Part shown: piece by piece, positions 1 through 11,406 of the stretch | Numbering within the stretch: the first letter of the stretch is position 1 | Layout: each line of letters begins with the position of its first letter | Assembly (NCBI GenBank): GCA_019671005.1 | Contig: CM033745.1 | Location: forward strand, 19,334,921-19,398,920 | DNA: 64,000 nucleotides | Direction of reading: 5' to 3' | Source of the DNA: Hibiscus mutabilis | Lineage: Eukaryota > Streptophyta > Magnoliopsida > Malvales > Malvaceae | The notes under the pieces: model-generated | Told to the model about the DNA's origin: nothing | Seen by the model: only the letters and a program-made list of their open reading frames with translations | The model's database searches: none | Position numbers and translations under genes: made by a program

Positions 1-1160
1 GGGAAAAGAGTTGGGCGAAGGGATTTAATGAGGGTAAAAAAGCCCACTTTGTTTTAGGAATAAAACCCACTTTTAAAAAACACTTTACATAATTTCCATT
101 ACAAAAATTTTGGATCAAACACCCCATTTTCAAATTCTCTCAAGTGTTTATCATGTTCACAATTTTTTGAAGAACCGATGAACACCCACCGTGCCGGCCG
201 CCGTGTACCAGCGTCGGCCGCTGCTCACCGATGACGGTGATACAAAAAATCCCCTTTTTCGAAACTCCCACTCAAATCCGCTTTCTTAAGACAACAAAAC
301 TGATTTTAAAATTGTGCTCTCCTTTTTAAAAGGAAATTTCGAATCTCCCCCACTTTAAAAAAATCTGGCCACCCCTTTTAGACAAATCTAGCGACGACAA
401 CGACGGTTCAAGGCTTGAATAAGGTAAACTTCATTCCCTTTTTACTTTAATGTATTCGAAATAATATATAAAAAAAGAAATAGATAGTACCTCAAAAAAT
501 GCTTCAAGCTTGTATTCCAACGAAAATCTGAGTACAATCCTTATGAAATTTTTGTGCTTTTTCTAGTGAATTCGTGGTGAAAATTACAAGGGATTGAGGG
601 GTTTAAATAGGTATTTTTCTACCCAAAATTACAAAAAAAATGGGAACGTAATACCTAAATTTTGGAATTTTCCATGCTTGATTGATTTTTGATGAAGATA
701 TGCACTGATTTGGGTTAACTTTCCCCATTTTTCCTTATTCGAATCAGCCCTAATTTCTTTCTCCTTTTTTGTGCTCTTCAGGAATTCGGCCAACGGGGAC
801 GTTTGCAGCTGCAGCGTGGTGAGGCGAGACACGGCCGGTCGTCTACGCTGCCTGTTGGCCTCGAAACGGCCGAGCCTTGTGGTTGCTGGGGCGAGTGCGT
901 CGCCCGGGAGAGCAGACGACCTTAGCAGCGTCGTTTGGGGTTGTGCGCGTGGTTTCACGCGCCAGCGCATGGCGGCGCTAGTGAGGGTACCGCCCCTCAC
1001 TTTTTCTGGTCCAATTTGGACCATTGAATCCTTGCCCTAAATCTTGATATTAAATCTGCACATGAGATAAACAATAGGGTTAATTAGTTTTTTTTTATTT
1101 GGGGCCAATCGTGCCATTTGTTGTATTGGGTTTATTTAAATGGACTCCTAATTAAGCTAA
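1..1160. other. Degenerate GC-rich LTR-like fragment
   Basis: No protein recognised. A GC-rich block (about 780-1010) sits in AT-rich flanks, and a second GC-rich patch lies near 180-235. The stretch 1085-1160 (GGGCCAATCGTGCC, then a TTTAAATGGACTCCT-like tail) resembles 14895-14960 inside the Element A LTR, in the same orientation. I therefore read this as the remains of an LTR related to A and B, but the similarity is short and no termini or target-site duplication are visible. The open frames on both strands at 629-1040 are probably a by-product of GC content. Confidence 0.3.
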
Positions 1161-1231
1161 ATGGACTATTTATCTAAATCAAATGAACATTTTTATTTTT
1201 TGGTTTTAACTCTAATAATAATGCTAATATA

Positions 1232-1232
1232 A

Positions 1233-1267
<35 letters not shown>
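1232..1267. repeat. (AAT)n microsatellite
   Basis: About twelve uninterrupted AAT/ATA trinucleotide units in an AT-rich background. It is a simple sequence repeat and likely length-variable. Confidence 0.95.
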
Positions 1268-2048
1268 GGTAAAAAGAGGTGAAAATTCAGTGACAACAAC
1301 ATGCTATATATATTATTCAATTATAGTCAGTTTTATCATACATTTGACCTTGCATAAGGACAAAACCAGAATTAAATATTGGGATGTCAAAATTTTAAAT
1401 TTTTAAAAAATGAACTATTAAGTATTTAAATTTAAAATTTAGGGAGCAATGTCTAATGTTAAACATATAGGGATCTAAATTATTATTAGACCAAAAAATT
1501 TGAGGGCAGAGACTATTTCTTCTTTAGCTCAACCCCTACTTGATTAAAATGAATCTTTGAGTTTTTTTTGAACAATTTGAATTTTTTAATTTAAATACCT
1601 ATCTTTTACATGGGCCAAATACTATTAGACCCAAATTTATCAAGTATTTAAAATTTTCAACATAGACATAGACCCATTTGAAACTCAGAGTAGCTCCGTC
1701 TCATCATTGGGGGTTTTAGATATGTACGAGATGAGCGACCACACAGGCTCTCAAGAAAAGAGGGGCCTCAAATAAGTTGAATTAAATATTTATAGGGGAA
1801 AATAATAGATTTTGATTTAATAAATTACAAGAAAAGAATAAAAAAATAATTTTAAATAGGGCCTCATAATATATTTTTTATTAAGATTAAAGTATCTTTA
1901 AAAAAACCTTATATATCTTTAGAATTATAAATTAAAAATTCTCGTTTTTAAAAACTGCACAAGGCCCCGTAAACCTTTGAACCGCCCATGCGTCCCATAT
2001 CATGCATATAGTTAAAAAAACATATCAAAATATTCGAATTCCAAATAT
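1268..2048. other. AT-rich intergenic stretch, nothing recognised
   Basis: No coding frame, RNA gene or clear repeat structure is seen. Short poly-A/poly-T tracts are common. Confidence 0.6.
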
Positions 2049-3090
2049 CATTTTTTTAGAAATAAACGATATTCTATTAATCATAAATAGCATCGGACAT
2101 TACACTGTCCATAATATATTCCGGGTGATCCATATCGAATTGGGTCTCAATAATGTTCTCTAATGCCCATCGGGCTAGCTCATGAGCTACACTATTTGCT
2201 AATCTATTAACATATAAAAATTTAATACGTGGGAATAAAATTAACTGTTGCCTAATAAAATCTAACTGAATACCTACTGTCGAAATATCTAAAATTGGAT
2301 TCGTCAATCTGTTGACAACGGTTATTGCATCTCCTTCTATTATGGCAGTGTGCCACCCTTTTTCTATCGCCAATTGGATTCCTGCCATGAAAGCGCATGC
2401 CGCTGCAGTTGCTGCTGTGTTAGATCCAGGGAGGTATCGTGCAAGTCCAGCCAAAACGAACCCATCATGGTCCCTAGCTATGACTCCAATCGAAGCGAGT
2501 CCTGTGGCAGTATTGTATGTTGCGTGTACGTTTATTTTAATGCCCCCATTACCAGGCTTCCTCCATCTTGGTGGCTGGGTGATTCTCGGCATGCTCGCAT
2601 TGGCCATGCAAAATTCTGCTTGTAGCAGCGTGGCTTGATCTACTATTGTTGAAGCAGCCTGCACTTCATTATCAAAAACTATTTTCTTCCTTCTATTCCA
2701 TATGTTCCATAGAAGAACAATTAGTCCCATAAAACCCTCCTCAGTAAGAGTTGCAGCTGCCTCTTTTAGCCATTCCTTAGTGCTTTATTGGGAGCTGGAA
2801 CGTACATTGTGTGGAACTCCCCCTAGCTGTAGCACCTCTTGTCTTTTTGGACAGTCCCGACACAAATGTATAACAGTTTCAACTGTATTTTCAGATACCT
2901 TGCATGTTCCATCACCAAAACCTGCACCTAACAGTCTATGCCCAGTAAGCAAAGCATCATGGCATAATCTCCAGGCAAAATTTTTGACTTTTGGCAGCGT
3001 CTTCATCTTCTGCATCTTTTTCCAGATTCGATCAATCTGTCTTGGCTCTGAGTTACTGCGTATTATCCAATTATAGCCTGATTTAGTATT
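2049..3090 (-). mobile_element. 3' end of a LINE (non-LTR) retrotransposon
   Basis: This is a 5'-truncated minus-strand remnant of a plant L1-type LINE. It holds the last part of ORF2: a reverse-transcriptase zinc-binding (zf-RVT) region followed by RNase H. On the minus strand the element ends just after the RNase H stop with a short A-run, seen as seven T at about 2051-2057, as expected for a LINE 3' tail. The upstream boundary is uncertain, and no reverse transcriptase core is present. Target-site duplications were not identified. Confidence 0.75.
2077..3015 (-). pseudogene. LINE ORF2 remnant: zf-RVT plus RNase H
   Basis: Two open segments in the same frame (3015-2785 and 2730-2077), with a stop at 2785-2787 between them. 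The upstream part has the zf-RVT pattern: FAWRLCHDALLTGHRL, then paired cysteines in HLCRDCPKR. The downstream part is the RNase H domain common at the end of plant LINE ORF2 (WNIWNRRKK linker, GGIKINV strand, IIEGDA strand, SVAHELARWA helix). Catalytic positions look damaged: the first aspartate of the KINVD strand is His (INVHA), and the usual AEA glutamate is replaced in TAATAAACAF. EGDA keeps its aspartate. It is an inactive fragment; family assignment is good, exact lineage unknown. Confidence 0.8.
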
Positions 3091-4549
3091 ATAAATACCT
3101 GTGTTGTGACCCTCCCATATAATTGCTTCATCCCTCGTGGGTGTAATAGGATCAAAAGATTCGCATTAGAAAGGATATGGATATGGAAGATAAACCAACA
3201 TATGCACGTAAAACTACCCATAATAACAACATTTATTAAGTGCTTAAGCGTATGCATAAAATATACATTCCTATATATAAAAATCAAAATCAAAATCAAA
3301 ATGCATTCTTGTCGCAAAACAAAAGGAAGAATCGGGTTTTTAAAACTATTTTAAATTTGATGAATCTAATTACATTTGCAGAGTTCAATGTATTTTTCGG
3401 TCAAGAGGACAACGAATTTTTGTTCATTTGGCAAAAACATAATTGAAAATTTTGGGTCCAACAATGTAGGTGACGGTGGTGAGTGACGGTCGAGAATTTA
3501 ACTAAAGTTCACGAATCAAATTCAAAAATTTTGAGGCTTAACGGTATAAGAAATCTTTGAACTTTTGAAAAAAATTAATTATTTGAATAATCTAAAGGCG
3601 ATTACAATGTAGCATATGTTCATACAAATTCTTAACCCTTTGACAATGCGCATACATCTTGTAGACAGAGCGATTTGAACTCATGTTTCCTACGATTAAC
3701 ATCATCTGCTTTTTCACTTGGACACTTGTTGAGTTTTAAACCAACTTATGAAAATTACATAAAATATTTTTTATTTTATTTTTATTTTTGTAATTTCCAC
3801 ATGAAAAACCTATAGTGTATCGCGTGACAGTAATATCTATAAAAAAATTGTCAAATTTTAATGGTTGGTCAAAAAACTTAATTAAGTGCAAAAAAAATTC
3901 ATGGCCTTAATAGATTTTTTTCTTCAAAATTTCAAAGGCTCTTACGCCCTTAAACCAAATTTTGACGACATTAAAGACGAAAACTATTGTTGTTTTCGTG
4001 ACATTCACAGTGTCAGTAGTTAGAGTTATATTATAGTAAACAAGTTACCTAAAAAACACACAATTCTTCTTATTTTAATTATAAAATTTAAATTATTAAC
4101 CTTAAAATCTTAAATTCAAAACTTAAACACTAAATTTTAAATCATAAACCTTAAATCTAAACTAAATAAACAAATGTAAATTAGTTGACAAAACATATGT
4201 ATCAGATAGTTTTTCTTGTGGTTAATGTTGTAAAATTTGAGATTTAAAAAAAAAAATCAAATTCCTTATCCCTTTTGAAAACTTTGAGATGAATTTTTAT
4301 TCTAATGAATTTTGTGAGAATCCAAGTAAATTAATGGTTTATTTAGTTATATATGAATTTTTTATTCTAATGTATTAGTTGACGCAATATTTTTTTTAAA
4401 AAAAAATTGATTGTTCTCATGCTCGAGTAAGGTAACTGGTAAGAAAAGAGACCCAATGATGAATGACATCATTATTGCAGGAATGGGTGCAAAAATCTAA
4501 AGAAAGTTTCCATCCCCAACCACCCGCGTCTTGGCGTGAATATTATTTT
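3091..4549. other. AT-rich intergenic stretch with a short (CAAAAT)n run
   Basis: No gene recognised. A short run of AAATC/CAAAAT units lies at about 3281-3303. The small frames around 3063-3446 have no recognisable domain and biased low-complexity composition. Confidence 0.55.
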
Positions 4550-5373
4550 AGCTTAATAGGTAAATAGGTGCTAAAATTATGTTTTTGTAGTTAGGTGTTT
4601 AAATTATTTTTTTAGGCTAAATAGGTTCTTAAAGTTTTATTCCGGATTAAATAGGATCTTAAATTTTTATTTCGTGACTTATTTAAGGTTCGCTGTTAAT
4701 TTTTACTATTAAAGGACACGTGTCATCTCCTGAAAATTCAAAAATTATATTACAAAGAAATAAAATTAATAAAATAAAATAAAAAATATATCATGAAATT
4801 TTCAAATATTTCTAAAATAGTCCCCAAATTCATAAACCCTCCAAATTCGACCACTCTCGTTGGCATTGGCTGCGTTGCCAGTGACAGAATGAAGCGTCAT
4901 CTCTTCGCCGAACAACCCACACGCCGTTCATCGCCCATCCTGCTGCCGTTTGTCGCAAAACGTTCAAAGGAAACATTCGACAATTTCGGCGATTCGCACG
5001 GCGTCGGTCGATTACTGGCGACGGGGTGGTGGGGGAAATGTTTGTGATGGTCCGACGATTGATGTGGTGGGTGGCGGCGTGGCAATCGGTGGTGAAATCG
5101 GCCCAAAACGGGATTTAGGTTTTGGGGAGTTAGGGATTTTGGAATTTGGGACTGTTTTGTGAAATCTGTAAAACTTAGAGAATTTCTAAAAATTAAGTAA
5201 TTTTATTTATTTTTAATATAATTTTGACACGTGTCCTTTAACGGTGAAAATTAACGGAGAACCTTAAATGGGTCACGAAATAAAACTTTTGGACCCTGTT
5301 TGGCCTAAAAAATAATTTGAGCACCTAACTGAAAAAACGGACATAATTTGGGCACCTATTTGACAGTTAAGCC
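4550..5373. mobile_element. Non-autonomous TIR element (MULE-like) with GC-rich core
   Basis: Terminal inverted repeats of about 200 bp: 4550-4777 pairs with the reverse complement of about 5170-5373. Shared blocks include CAAATAGGTGC-type ends, ATTTCGTGAC, and GGACACGTGTC with its flanks. The flanks read TATTATTTT (4541-4549) and TATTATTAT (5374-5382), a 9-bp near-match that would fit a Mutator-type target-site duplication. The core (about 4850-5110) is GC-rich and unlike the TIRs, so it may be a captured fragment. No transposase is present, and small frames in the core show no known domain. Confidence 0.6.
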
Positions 5374-5820
5374 TATTATTATTTTTTTAAAAAAATTGCG
5401 TGAATTTTAGGATGTTCATAATCGGGTATCGAAATTTTTAGTACTAAAAATTTCGGTCCATGACTTGGTCCATTAACATCGGGTACCCGCAATAATCGAG
5501 TATCTCTAATTTTATATCACAAGGTATTATGATTAAATATATATTTATAAATCATAAAATTTAAAGTAATTTGAAAGTACAAAATAAAAAATTTAAAAGT
5601 TTAAATTACAGAATAACATGATTCAAACATAAATTTTAAATCCAAATTACATAATCAAAAGATAAAATTTAAAAGGAAAAATACAAGTAAAATAAAACAA
5701 AAAATCATGTACTCATCCATTAACATGAGTTATTTAAGAATAAAAATTAAAAATCAGTGTAAAATATTCAGGAATAAAATATTTTAATATTTAATTAAAA
5801 AGTCTTAATAATTTAAAAAT
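5374..5820. other. AT-rich stretch, nothing recognised
   Basis: No coding frame or RNA gene. It contains scattered CGGGTA-type motifs that recur in the duplication that follows, so it may belong to the same unidentified repeat. Confidence 0.4.
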
Positions 5821-6262
5821 AAAGATAGATAACCGGGTCAGATACTTGTATCATTCAAAAGCTATGACCTGGACCGACCCGTGACCCGGAAAAATTTAAC
5901 GGGCAGAATATCTAACCCGATTTTTTTTACAAAAAGAAAAAACACATGTTTATTATTTTTATTCAAAGTATCAGATAATTTTGAATACCCATAGTGAACC
6001 TATTATATTCACATGTTAAAGACGTACCTATATCATTGTCGTAATAATCTAAAAATAAAAATAAAGATAGATACCCATATCATTTAAAAACTACAACTTG
6101 TGACCTGGAGAAATTTAACGGGCAAAATACCTAACTCGTTTTTTTAGAAAAACACCCATTTATTATTTTTATCGGGTCAAAAGATCGAGTAGTTTTAAAC
6201 ACTCATAATGAACCTATTATATTCACGAGTTAAAGACGTTCTTATATTATTGTCGTAATAAT
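5821..6262. repeat. Imperfect direct duplication, 242-bp spacing
   Basis: Two diverged copies, 5821-6048 and about 6063-6262. Both start with AAAGATAGATA, pass through GACCTGG, AAATTTAACGGGC and GAACCTATTATATTCAC, and end in GTCGTAATAAT. Probably an internal duplication of an unidentified repeat. Confidence 0.8.
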
Positions 6263-7471
6263 GACAACACAGTGGAGAATTGCTGGGAAACTTGCCAAGT
6301 CCAACTTACAGCTTCAGTCGTTCGTTTCTTTCTTCATGGAAGTAGTCCTATTTTCCGTGTTGATTTTGTGGAAAAACAAGCCAAATAATTCTTCCATTTC
6401 TCATTTTTCCTCCGTTGACCATAGAAAGCTTTCACCTAGAGCAAATAGACTACCCATGTGCTTGGTAATTTTAAATTTAAGACAACAAATTTTGATTTCT
6501 GAATTCATTCATAAAAAAATATGGTAAGAAGTATTATACAAATTTTTAATTAAGATATCATTCATTTACACAGTGTAAAAATTAAACAGTTTTACATTGA
6601 TTTCAGACCATTGGATAAGTATAAATTTATAGTTAAAATTGTTCATTCTCTTTTACATTTTTAACTTTTAATCTCAACCATCATCTTATTTTCATTCAAT
6701 GATCTAAAAAAATATAAAATTTAAAACTTTTATGCTATGTAACTGGATCCTAACCCTTTGATTATCTTGGTTTTGAAAAAAAAATATGTCTCCCCGTCCC
6801 ATTGGCAAGAACTTTGCAAAGGACAATACATATTTCTCTTTAATGACCATATTAGTGGTGGAGCTTAACGAAAGAGTTTAGCGAGCCAACTAGCAGTTTT
6901 CAAAAATTTTAGAGGCTTGAACGGAAATTTTAAAAAAATTTAAGGTTTAATTTATATTTTTAAATAATTTGAGATTTAACTAAAATTTTTAATAATTTAA
7001 TAGGCTTAATGAAAATTTTTAAAAATTATAGGAAAGAGTTTAATTAAAATATTCAATTTTTTTGAAATTTAATAAGAACTTAAAAAAAATTAAAGAATCA
7101 AATTTTAGTTTTCCAGTTTTTTGTGGAGACCATAACTCTACAAGGTTTCACTACCTTCTGCATCTAGCAACTATTAAATAATGAGTGTCGTCAATGTAGA
7201 ATTTAATTTAGTGACAATGTGTTGAATTATGCACCTTTAATCCTTGTGGTACAAATCTTTTGTATATTTGGATGCTAATATTTGTTCTAAACTTCTCTCT
7301 TAAAGAAAAACAAGAAACAACCTATTGCTGCCGTGTTGAAATTTGGAACTGCCATGTGAAGACCTCAAAAGAGTTTTTTTTTCCCTTTATCTTCTACCTT
7401 TGATTTTGACAACTAGGATTGATCCAGAGGGGGCAATCGCCTCGTAAAAAGTTTGAAATTCATATAATTTA
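6263..7471. other. AT-rich intergenic stretch, nothing recognised
   Basis: An 88-codon plus-strand frame at 6261-6527 has no recognisable domain and is not called as a gene. The rest is AT-rich with runs of TTTTAAAAATT-type sequence. Confidence 0.5.
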
Positions 7472-7476
7472 AATTA

Positions 7477-8587
7477 TGATAGACTTGATTTCCTCAACCG
7501 AGTTGCTTGCCAAATAGTGGAGAAGATGTAATTTGGGCGATGGAAGTGGAAGCAAAAGAATAGGAAAAATTAGACACAAGATTTAGAGTGGTTCGGCTTT
7601 CTAACCAAAGCCTACATCCACTACCTTAGCTTCCTACTAAGGATTTCACCAATTCACTAAGAATTCTTCCCCTTTTCTAGGCTTAGGAGGTAACCTTTTA
7701 TAACCTAAACTCACAACTCAAGTCTAGCATCCAAAGCTCACAAACAGAGCTTTGGGAACTCTCTCAAACAAGAGAAAACTTAGCAAACTGAAACTCCTCT
7801 CTAAAGGTTGATGTTTGCATACTAAAATACTCACCCAAATCCTAGAACACTTGAGCATATATTGACAATTTGAGCTCACAAGTATTTGTCTATAAAAAGA
7901 ATGGAAATTTAAGCACTAAGACAATTTTTGCATCATAATGTTCTTGACTTGAGGATCATTAGTCTTCCATAGATGCTTGGAGGTCCTTTTTATACTCTCA
8001 ATTGAGTTTCTAGCCGTTAGAGACCGTTGGGATCGAATTGGAGCCATTGAGGCTTTTATCTCCTGCAATAAATGCAGTTTTGGAGCTGATCGTATCGATA
8101 CGTAGGTAGCCGTATCGGTATGTATTTTTCAGAAACTAGCCGTTGAGCTCTTTCCAGCTTATGCATATCGATACACTTAGGAGTGTATGTACAGCCTGCA
8201 ATTTAAAAGACCGTTAGGAAAATAGCCGTTGGGAGGTTTTGACCGTTATGGTTTTTGCCACGTAGGCGTATCGAAACGCAAAAAGGCGTATCGAAACGAA
8301 ACTCTTCGTACCGATACGGGCAAGCCCTGTATGGTACGAGTTCTGATAGTTTCAAATAGACTGTAGCTGAAACCCTAAGATGTATTGAAATGTGGTATAC
8401 TGTATCGATACAATTGAACTGAGAACTTAGGTTTGACTACTTTAAAACGTTTCAAAAACACTTCAAAATATTTTGAAACCTTCTCAAACATATTTCAAGT
8501 TGTTTGGACTTAAAATCAATTTTGAAATCTTTTTAATTTAATCCAAAATTATTTTTCAATTATTATATCAAAACAAATATCCTAAAA
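7477..8587 (-). repeat. Element C 3' LTR (longer copy)
   Basis: About 1.1 kb, matching the 604-bp right LTR at both ends (TGATAGACT... and ...ATCAAAACAAATAT). It carries about 500 bp (near 7975-8465) absent from the right copy. That extra block is rich in GTATCGATAC-like palindromes at about 8090-8420. LTRs are identical at insertion, so the right copy probably lost this block afterwards. Confidence 0.8.
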
Positions 8588-8636
8588 ATATCATATTTTT
8601 GATATAATAAAACCAACTTGAAAAATTATTTGTGAT

Positions 8637-8648
8637 TCTCCCCCTTAG
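8637..8648 (-). other. Element C polypurine tract
   Basis: Minus strand CTAAGGGGGAGA, a typical plus-strand priming tract. It lies about 50 bp from the LTR edge rather than adjacent. The gap contains one arm of a 13-bp inverted repeat (8562-8574 with 8597-8609), so a local rearrangement or a misplaced LTR boundary is possible. Confidence 0.6.
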
Positions 8649-8989
8649 TATTTAAAAATTTGAATAAGAAATTTTAAAATCAAATTTTCAAACCATTTCT
8701 CCCCTTTTTGTTATATTAAAAAGAATTTTAAGTAACTTTAAGTTCAAAATAACAATGGAGGTTAAAAAATTTGACATAAATAAGATTTTTAATTTTGAAA
8801 TGGCTCCCCTTACTCAAGCATCAAACAAATGTTAGTCAAACAATTTAGGCATAAAACACTTTTCCCCTTGACATGTTTTTTCAACTTGCCCCCTAAACTA
8901 CGTTTTGCCCCCTAAACGTTTCAGCGTTACTCATTTCACTCCAAAAATTAACACTGTTAAAAAATAAATTTTTTGACCAATCAGAACAT

Positions 8990-10026
8990 GTCACGTCATT
9001 TTCTTTCTTTATTTTTAAATTTTAAAATAAAATAAAATAAAATATTAAATAAATATATTAAATTATACCCTAAATTTACCCAAATACCCCCGTCTCCTTC
9101 CCTAAACCTTATTTCCCATTTCATTCATCTCCAACCTCATTTCTCTGGTTTAACCCCAATTTCCAGATTTTAACCCCCAAACTTTGATCTCGAAAAACAA
9201 CTCTTCCACTCATTTTATTTGTTTTTCTAGATCAAAGTAAAAAAAAAAAAAACCAAGAACACCAACAATGTTCATCCTTTTTCCTACTCTTCGATCCACT
9301 TAAACACCAAATCACCAACTATTTCTTGTTTCCAAATATCAAAACCCCTAGAACGCTAAGAACAACTACCCGCCTCGGCGGAATTGCTCGCAATCAGAGA
9401 GGCTCTGGTAATGTTCACTGTCTAAATGGAAGGAAAAGGCGCTTCTAGTTATTGAACTAGACTGCTATAATGTTGTTGCATGGATCCAGAACCCCAACGT
9501 CTCTCCTTTTGCCTTTTGAGATCTTGTCAACTTATGTGTTGAAGCAAGTAAACATGTGAAATGGAAACTCACCCAAATCAGCAGGGAAAATAACGTTATG
9601 GCTGATAAACTCGCAAAACAGGGGATAAATAGACAAACAGACTTTCAAGTTGTTTCAGAGTATTCAAGTGGGGGAGAAGAGGTGTAATCGGTTGTTGTGA
9701 CGAGGAACATGGATTGCTGATCTTAATTGCGGGTCACTGAGGAATTTAACATTTACGTATTACTTTGCCTCACTCCAGTTGGTGTTTTTTTTAGTTCCAA
9801 TCACAATCTGATCCTTTTGGGCAGCCATAATTTATTACGCAATAGGTGTATTTGGAGCTTAATGTAGTCAATTCGATGTGTTGCTGACTGGTTGGATGGA
9901 TTTAGTATAATTTATGGATTTGGGGAAGAAGATAAGGTGGGTTTGGGGAAGGAGATGGGGGTATTTGGGGAAATTTAGGGCATGGTTTAATATATTTATT
10001 TTTTGTTTTATTTTAAAATTTAAAAA
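8990..10026. mobile_element. TIR element inserted in Element C, carrying a LINE RNase H scrap
   Basis: About 8998-9110 and 9935-10026 are inverted copies of each other. Shared blocks include AAATTTTAAAATAAAA, ATAAATATATTAAA, CCCTAAATTT and CCAAATACCCCC. The left arm seems to continue outward to about 8870 without a partner on the right, so the right end may be truncated and the true left edge is uncertain. The interior holds a plus-strand RNase H fragment (9379-9687). The structure fits a Pack-type or MULE-like non-autonomous element, but no target-site duplication was found. Confidence 0.5.
9379..9687 (+). pseudogene. LINE-type RNase H fragment
   Basis: Read in one plus-strand reading after a frame change near 9440, the stretch gives AELLAIREAL (RNase H glutamate helix), IELDCYNVVAWIQNPN (aspartate strand) and NNVMADKLAKQGI (last aspartate), ending at a stop at 9685-9687. 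This order is typical of the RNase H domain in plant LINE-type or Ricin/RVT-like host proteins. One further stop interrupts it, and the first catalytic strand is missing. It is too short for an active enzyme and has the opposite orientation to the surrounding Element C. Confidence 0.65.
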
Positions 10027-10303
10027 GATTGTCTAACATAAAAAATTTGATTTTCCCAAATTATTTTTCTTTTGAAGTTCATTGGAAATCAAATCTTTTT
10101 CCTTCTTAAGATATCAACTTTCTTTTGATGATCTTTTTTTATCGTTTGAAGCAATTCTTGTAAATTTGAATCTTTAAGCTCAAAATCTTTGATTTTTGCT
10201 TCAAACTCCAAATTGGTTTTCAAAAGCAAATTATTTTCAATTTTTAATTTTAAAATCAACTTTTTGTTTTTTTTGAAAATGAAGCCTTAAACTCAAAAAT
10301 CAA
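10027..10303 (-). other. Element C internal sequence downstream of gag
   Basis: The minus-strand continuation of the gag reading is still suggestive (DELQEAYD followed by Lys/Phe-rich codons) but is full of stops. No zinc knuckle or protease is recognised. Confidence 0.4.
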
Positions 10304-11314
10304 TTAGTCATAGGCTTCTTGTAACTCATCAAAAATATAGGAATTAGAAATAGATGAGTTAGAAGCTACCTCTCTCTCTTGGAGGGCCATGAAGCATAGA
10401 TGTGCAACTTCATCTTCATCGGTGGAGTCTTCACCACTCCATGTTGCCATGTATGCTTTCTTTGAAGATAATCTCTTTTTGTTAAAGCATTTATGGTTCT
10501 TTTGGGATCCCTTCATATTGCTCTTCGATTCATGCTTAGATTCTTCCTTTTCGCGCTTTATGAATAGGGCAAACTTTTTGAAGAGATTAACCATCTCTTC
10601 ATCTTCACTTTCCTCATCACTTAATACTTTATGTTGACATTTGGAGGATTTGAGAGCAATGACATTAACATCAATGCCTTGCTCTTTGATCTTCTTCTCC
10701 TTCTCCCTCTTCAAGGGTTCGGACATCATCTCATGAGTTAGCAAGGATTTAATTAGCTCATTAAGCTTGAGCTCCTTCAAGTTCTTAGATTCAATGATAG
10801 TCGTCTTCTTGCTCTCCCATGATTCGGGAAGTGAGTAAATCAACTTCTGAACGAGTTTGTCTTTCGAAATCTCCTCTCCAAGGCTTTTTAGTTGGTTGAC
10901 AATAGTGGAGAATCGGTTGAACATCCTCTTGATGTCTTCATTCGGGTCCATTTTGAAGTTTTCATACTCAAGGTTGAGAAGACCGATCTTGGTCGCCTTT
11001 ACTTCGTTTGTTTCCTCGTATGTAACTTCAAGTTTGTCTCATACTTCCTTGGCACTCTCACAAGAAAAAATCGTAGCATAAACCTCCGGTCTCAATGCAC
11101 AAAATAACACTAGCAACGCCTTGGAGTTTAGCTCCTTCATCTTCTTATCGTTGGCATTCCAATCCGTCTTCCTTCGTCGAGGCTCGAATGGTCCATCTTC
11201 AACAAGGTCCTAAAGTCAATAATCCTTTGCCTTGATGAAGTACATTATCCTATTCTTCCAATAGGCATAATGTTCATCATTGAAGAATGGAGGCTTGTCG
11301 ATGGATTGCGCCAT
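10304..11314 (-). pseudogene. Ty1/copia Gag (DUF4219/UBN2-type) pseudogene
   Basis: The reading starts at ATG 11314-11312 (MAQSIDKPPFFN, then YAYWKNRIMYFIKAKD), matching the N-terminal Gag motif of plant copia elements. It continues through ALRPEVYATI, NLEYENFKMDPNEDIKRM and LIYSLPESWE, which is UBN2-like capsid sequence. The same frame holds three stops upstream of 10951; two sit where Trp is usual, fitting TGG-to-TGA decay. From 10951 to 10304 the frame is open for 215 codons and ends in the acidic ATWSGEDSTDEDE region common after the nucleocapsid part. The CCHC zinc knuckle expected before it is not seen. Gag would form the virus-like particle; this copy cannot be full-length. Confidence 0.82.
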
Positions 11315-11392
11315 GAACACCAGTTGATAGAATGGTTGATCGAGCTTGCCGGGATCGCCTCAATAGGATGTTAATCCTTTCGATTGAGCCTT

Positions 11393-11404
11393 GCTCTGAT
11401 ACCA
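11393..11404 (-). other. Element C primer-binding site
   Basis: Minus strand TGGTATCAGAGC, complementary to the 3' end of plant initiator-Met tRNA. It lies 2 bp inside the 5' LTR edge (11407). It fixes the element's orientation as minus. Confidence 0.9.
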
Positions 11405-11406
11405 AT

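Noticed and set aside
629..1040. Overlapping frames on both strands
   Set aside because: GC-rich by-product; neither has a domain and both fall in an LTR-like fragment.
2785..3015. Separate small zinc-finger gene
   Set aside because: It shares frame and order with the RNase H segment and is the zf-RVT part of one LINE remnant.
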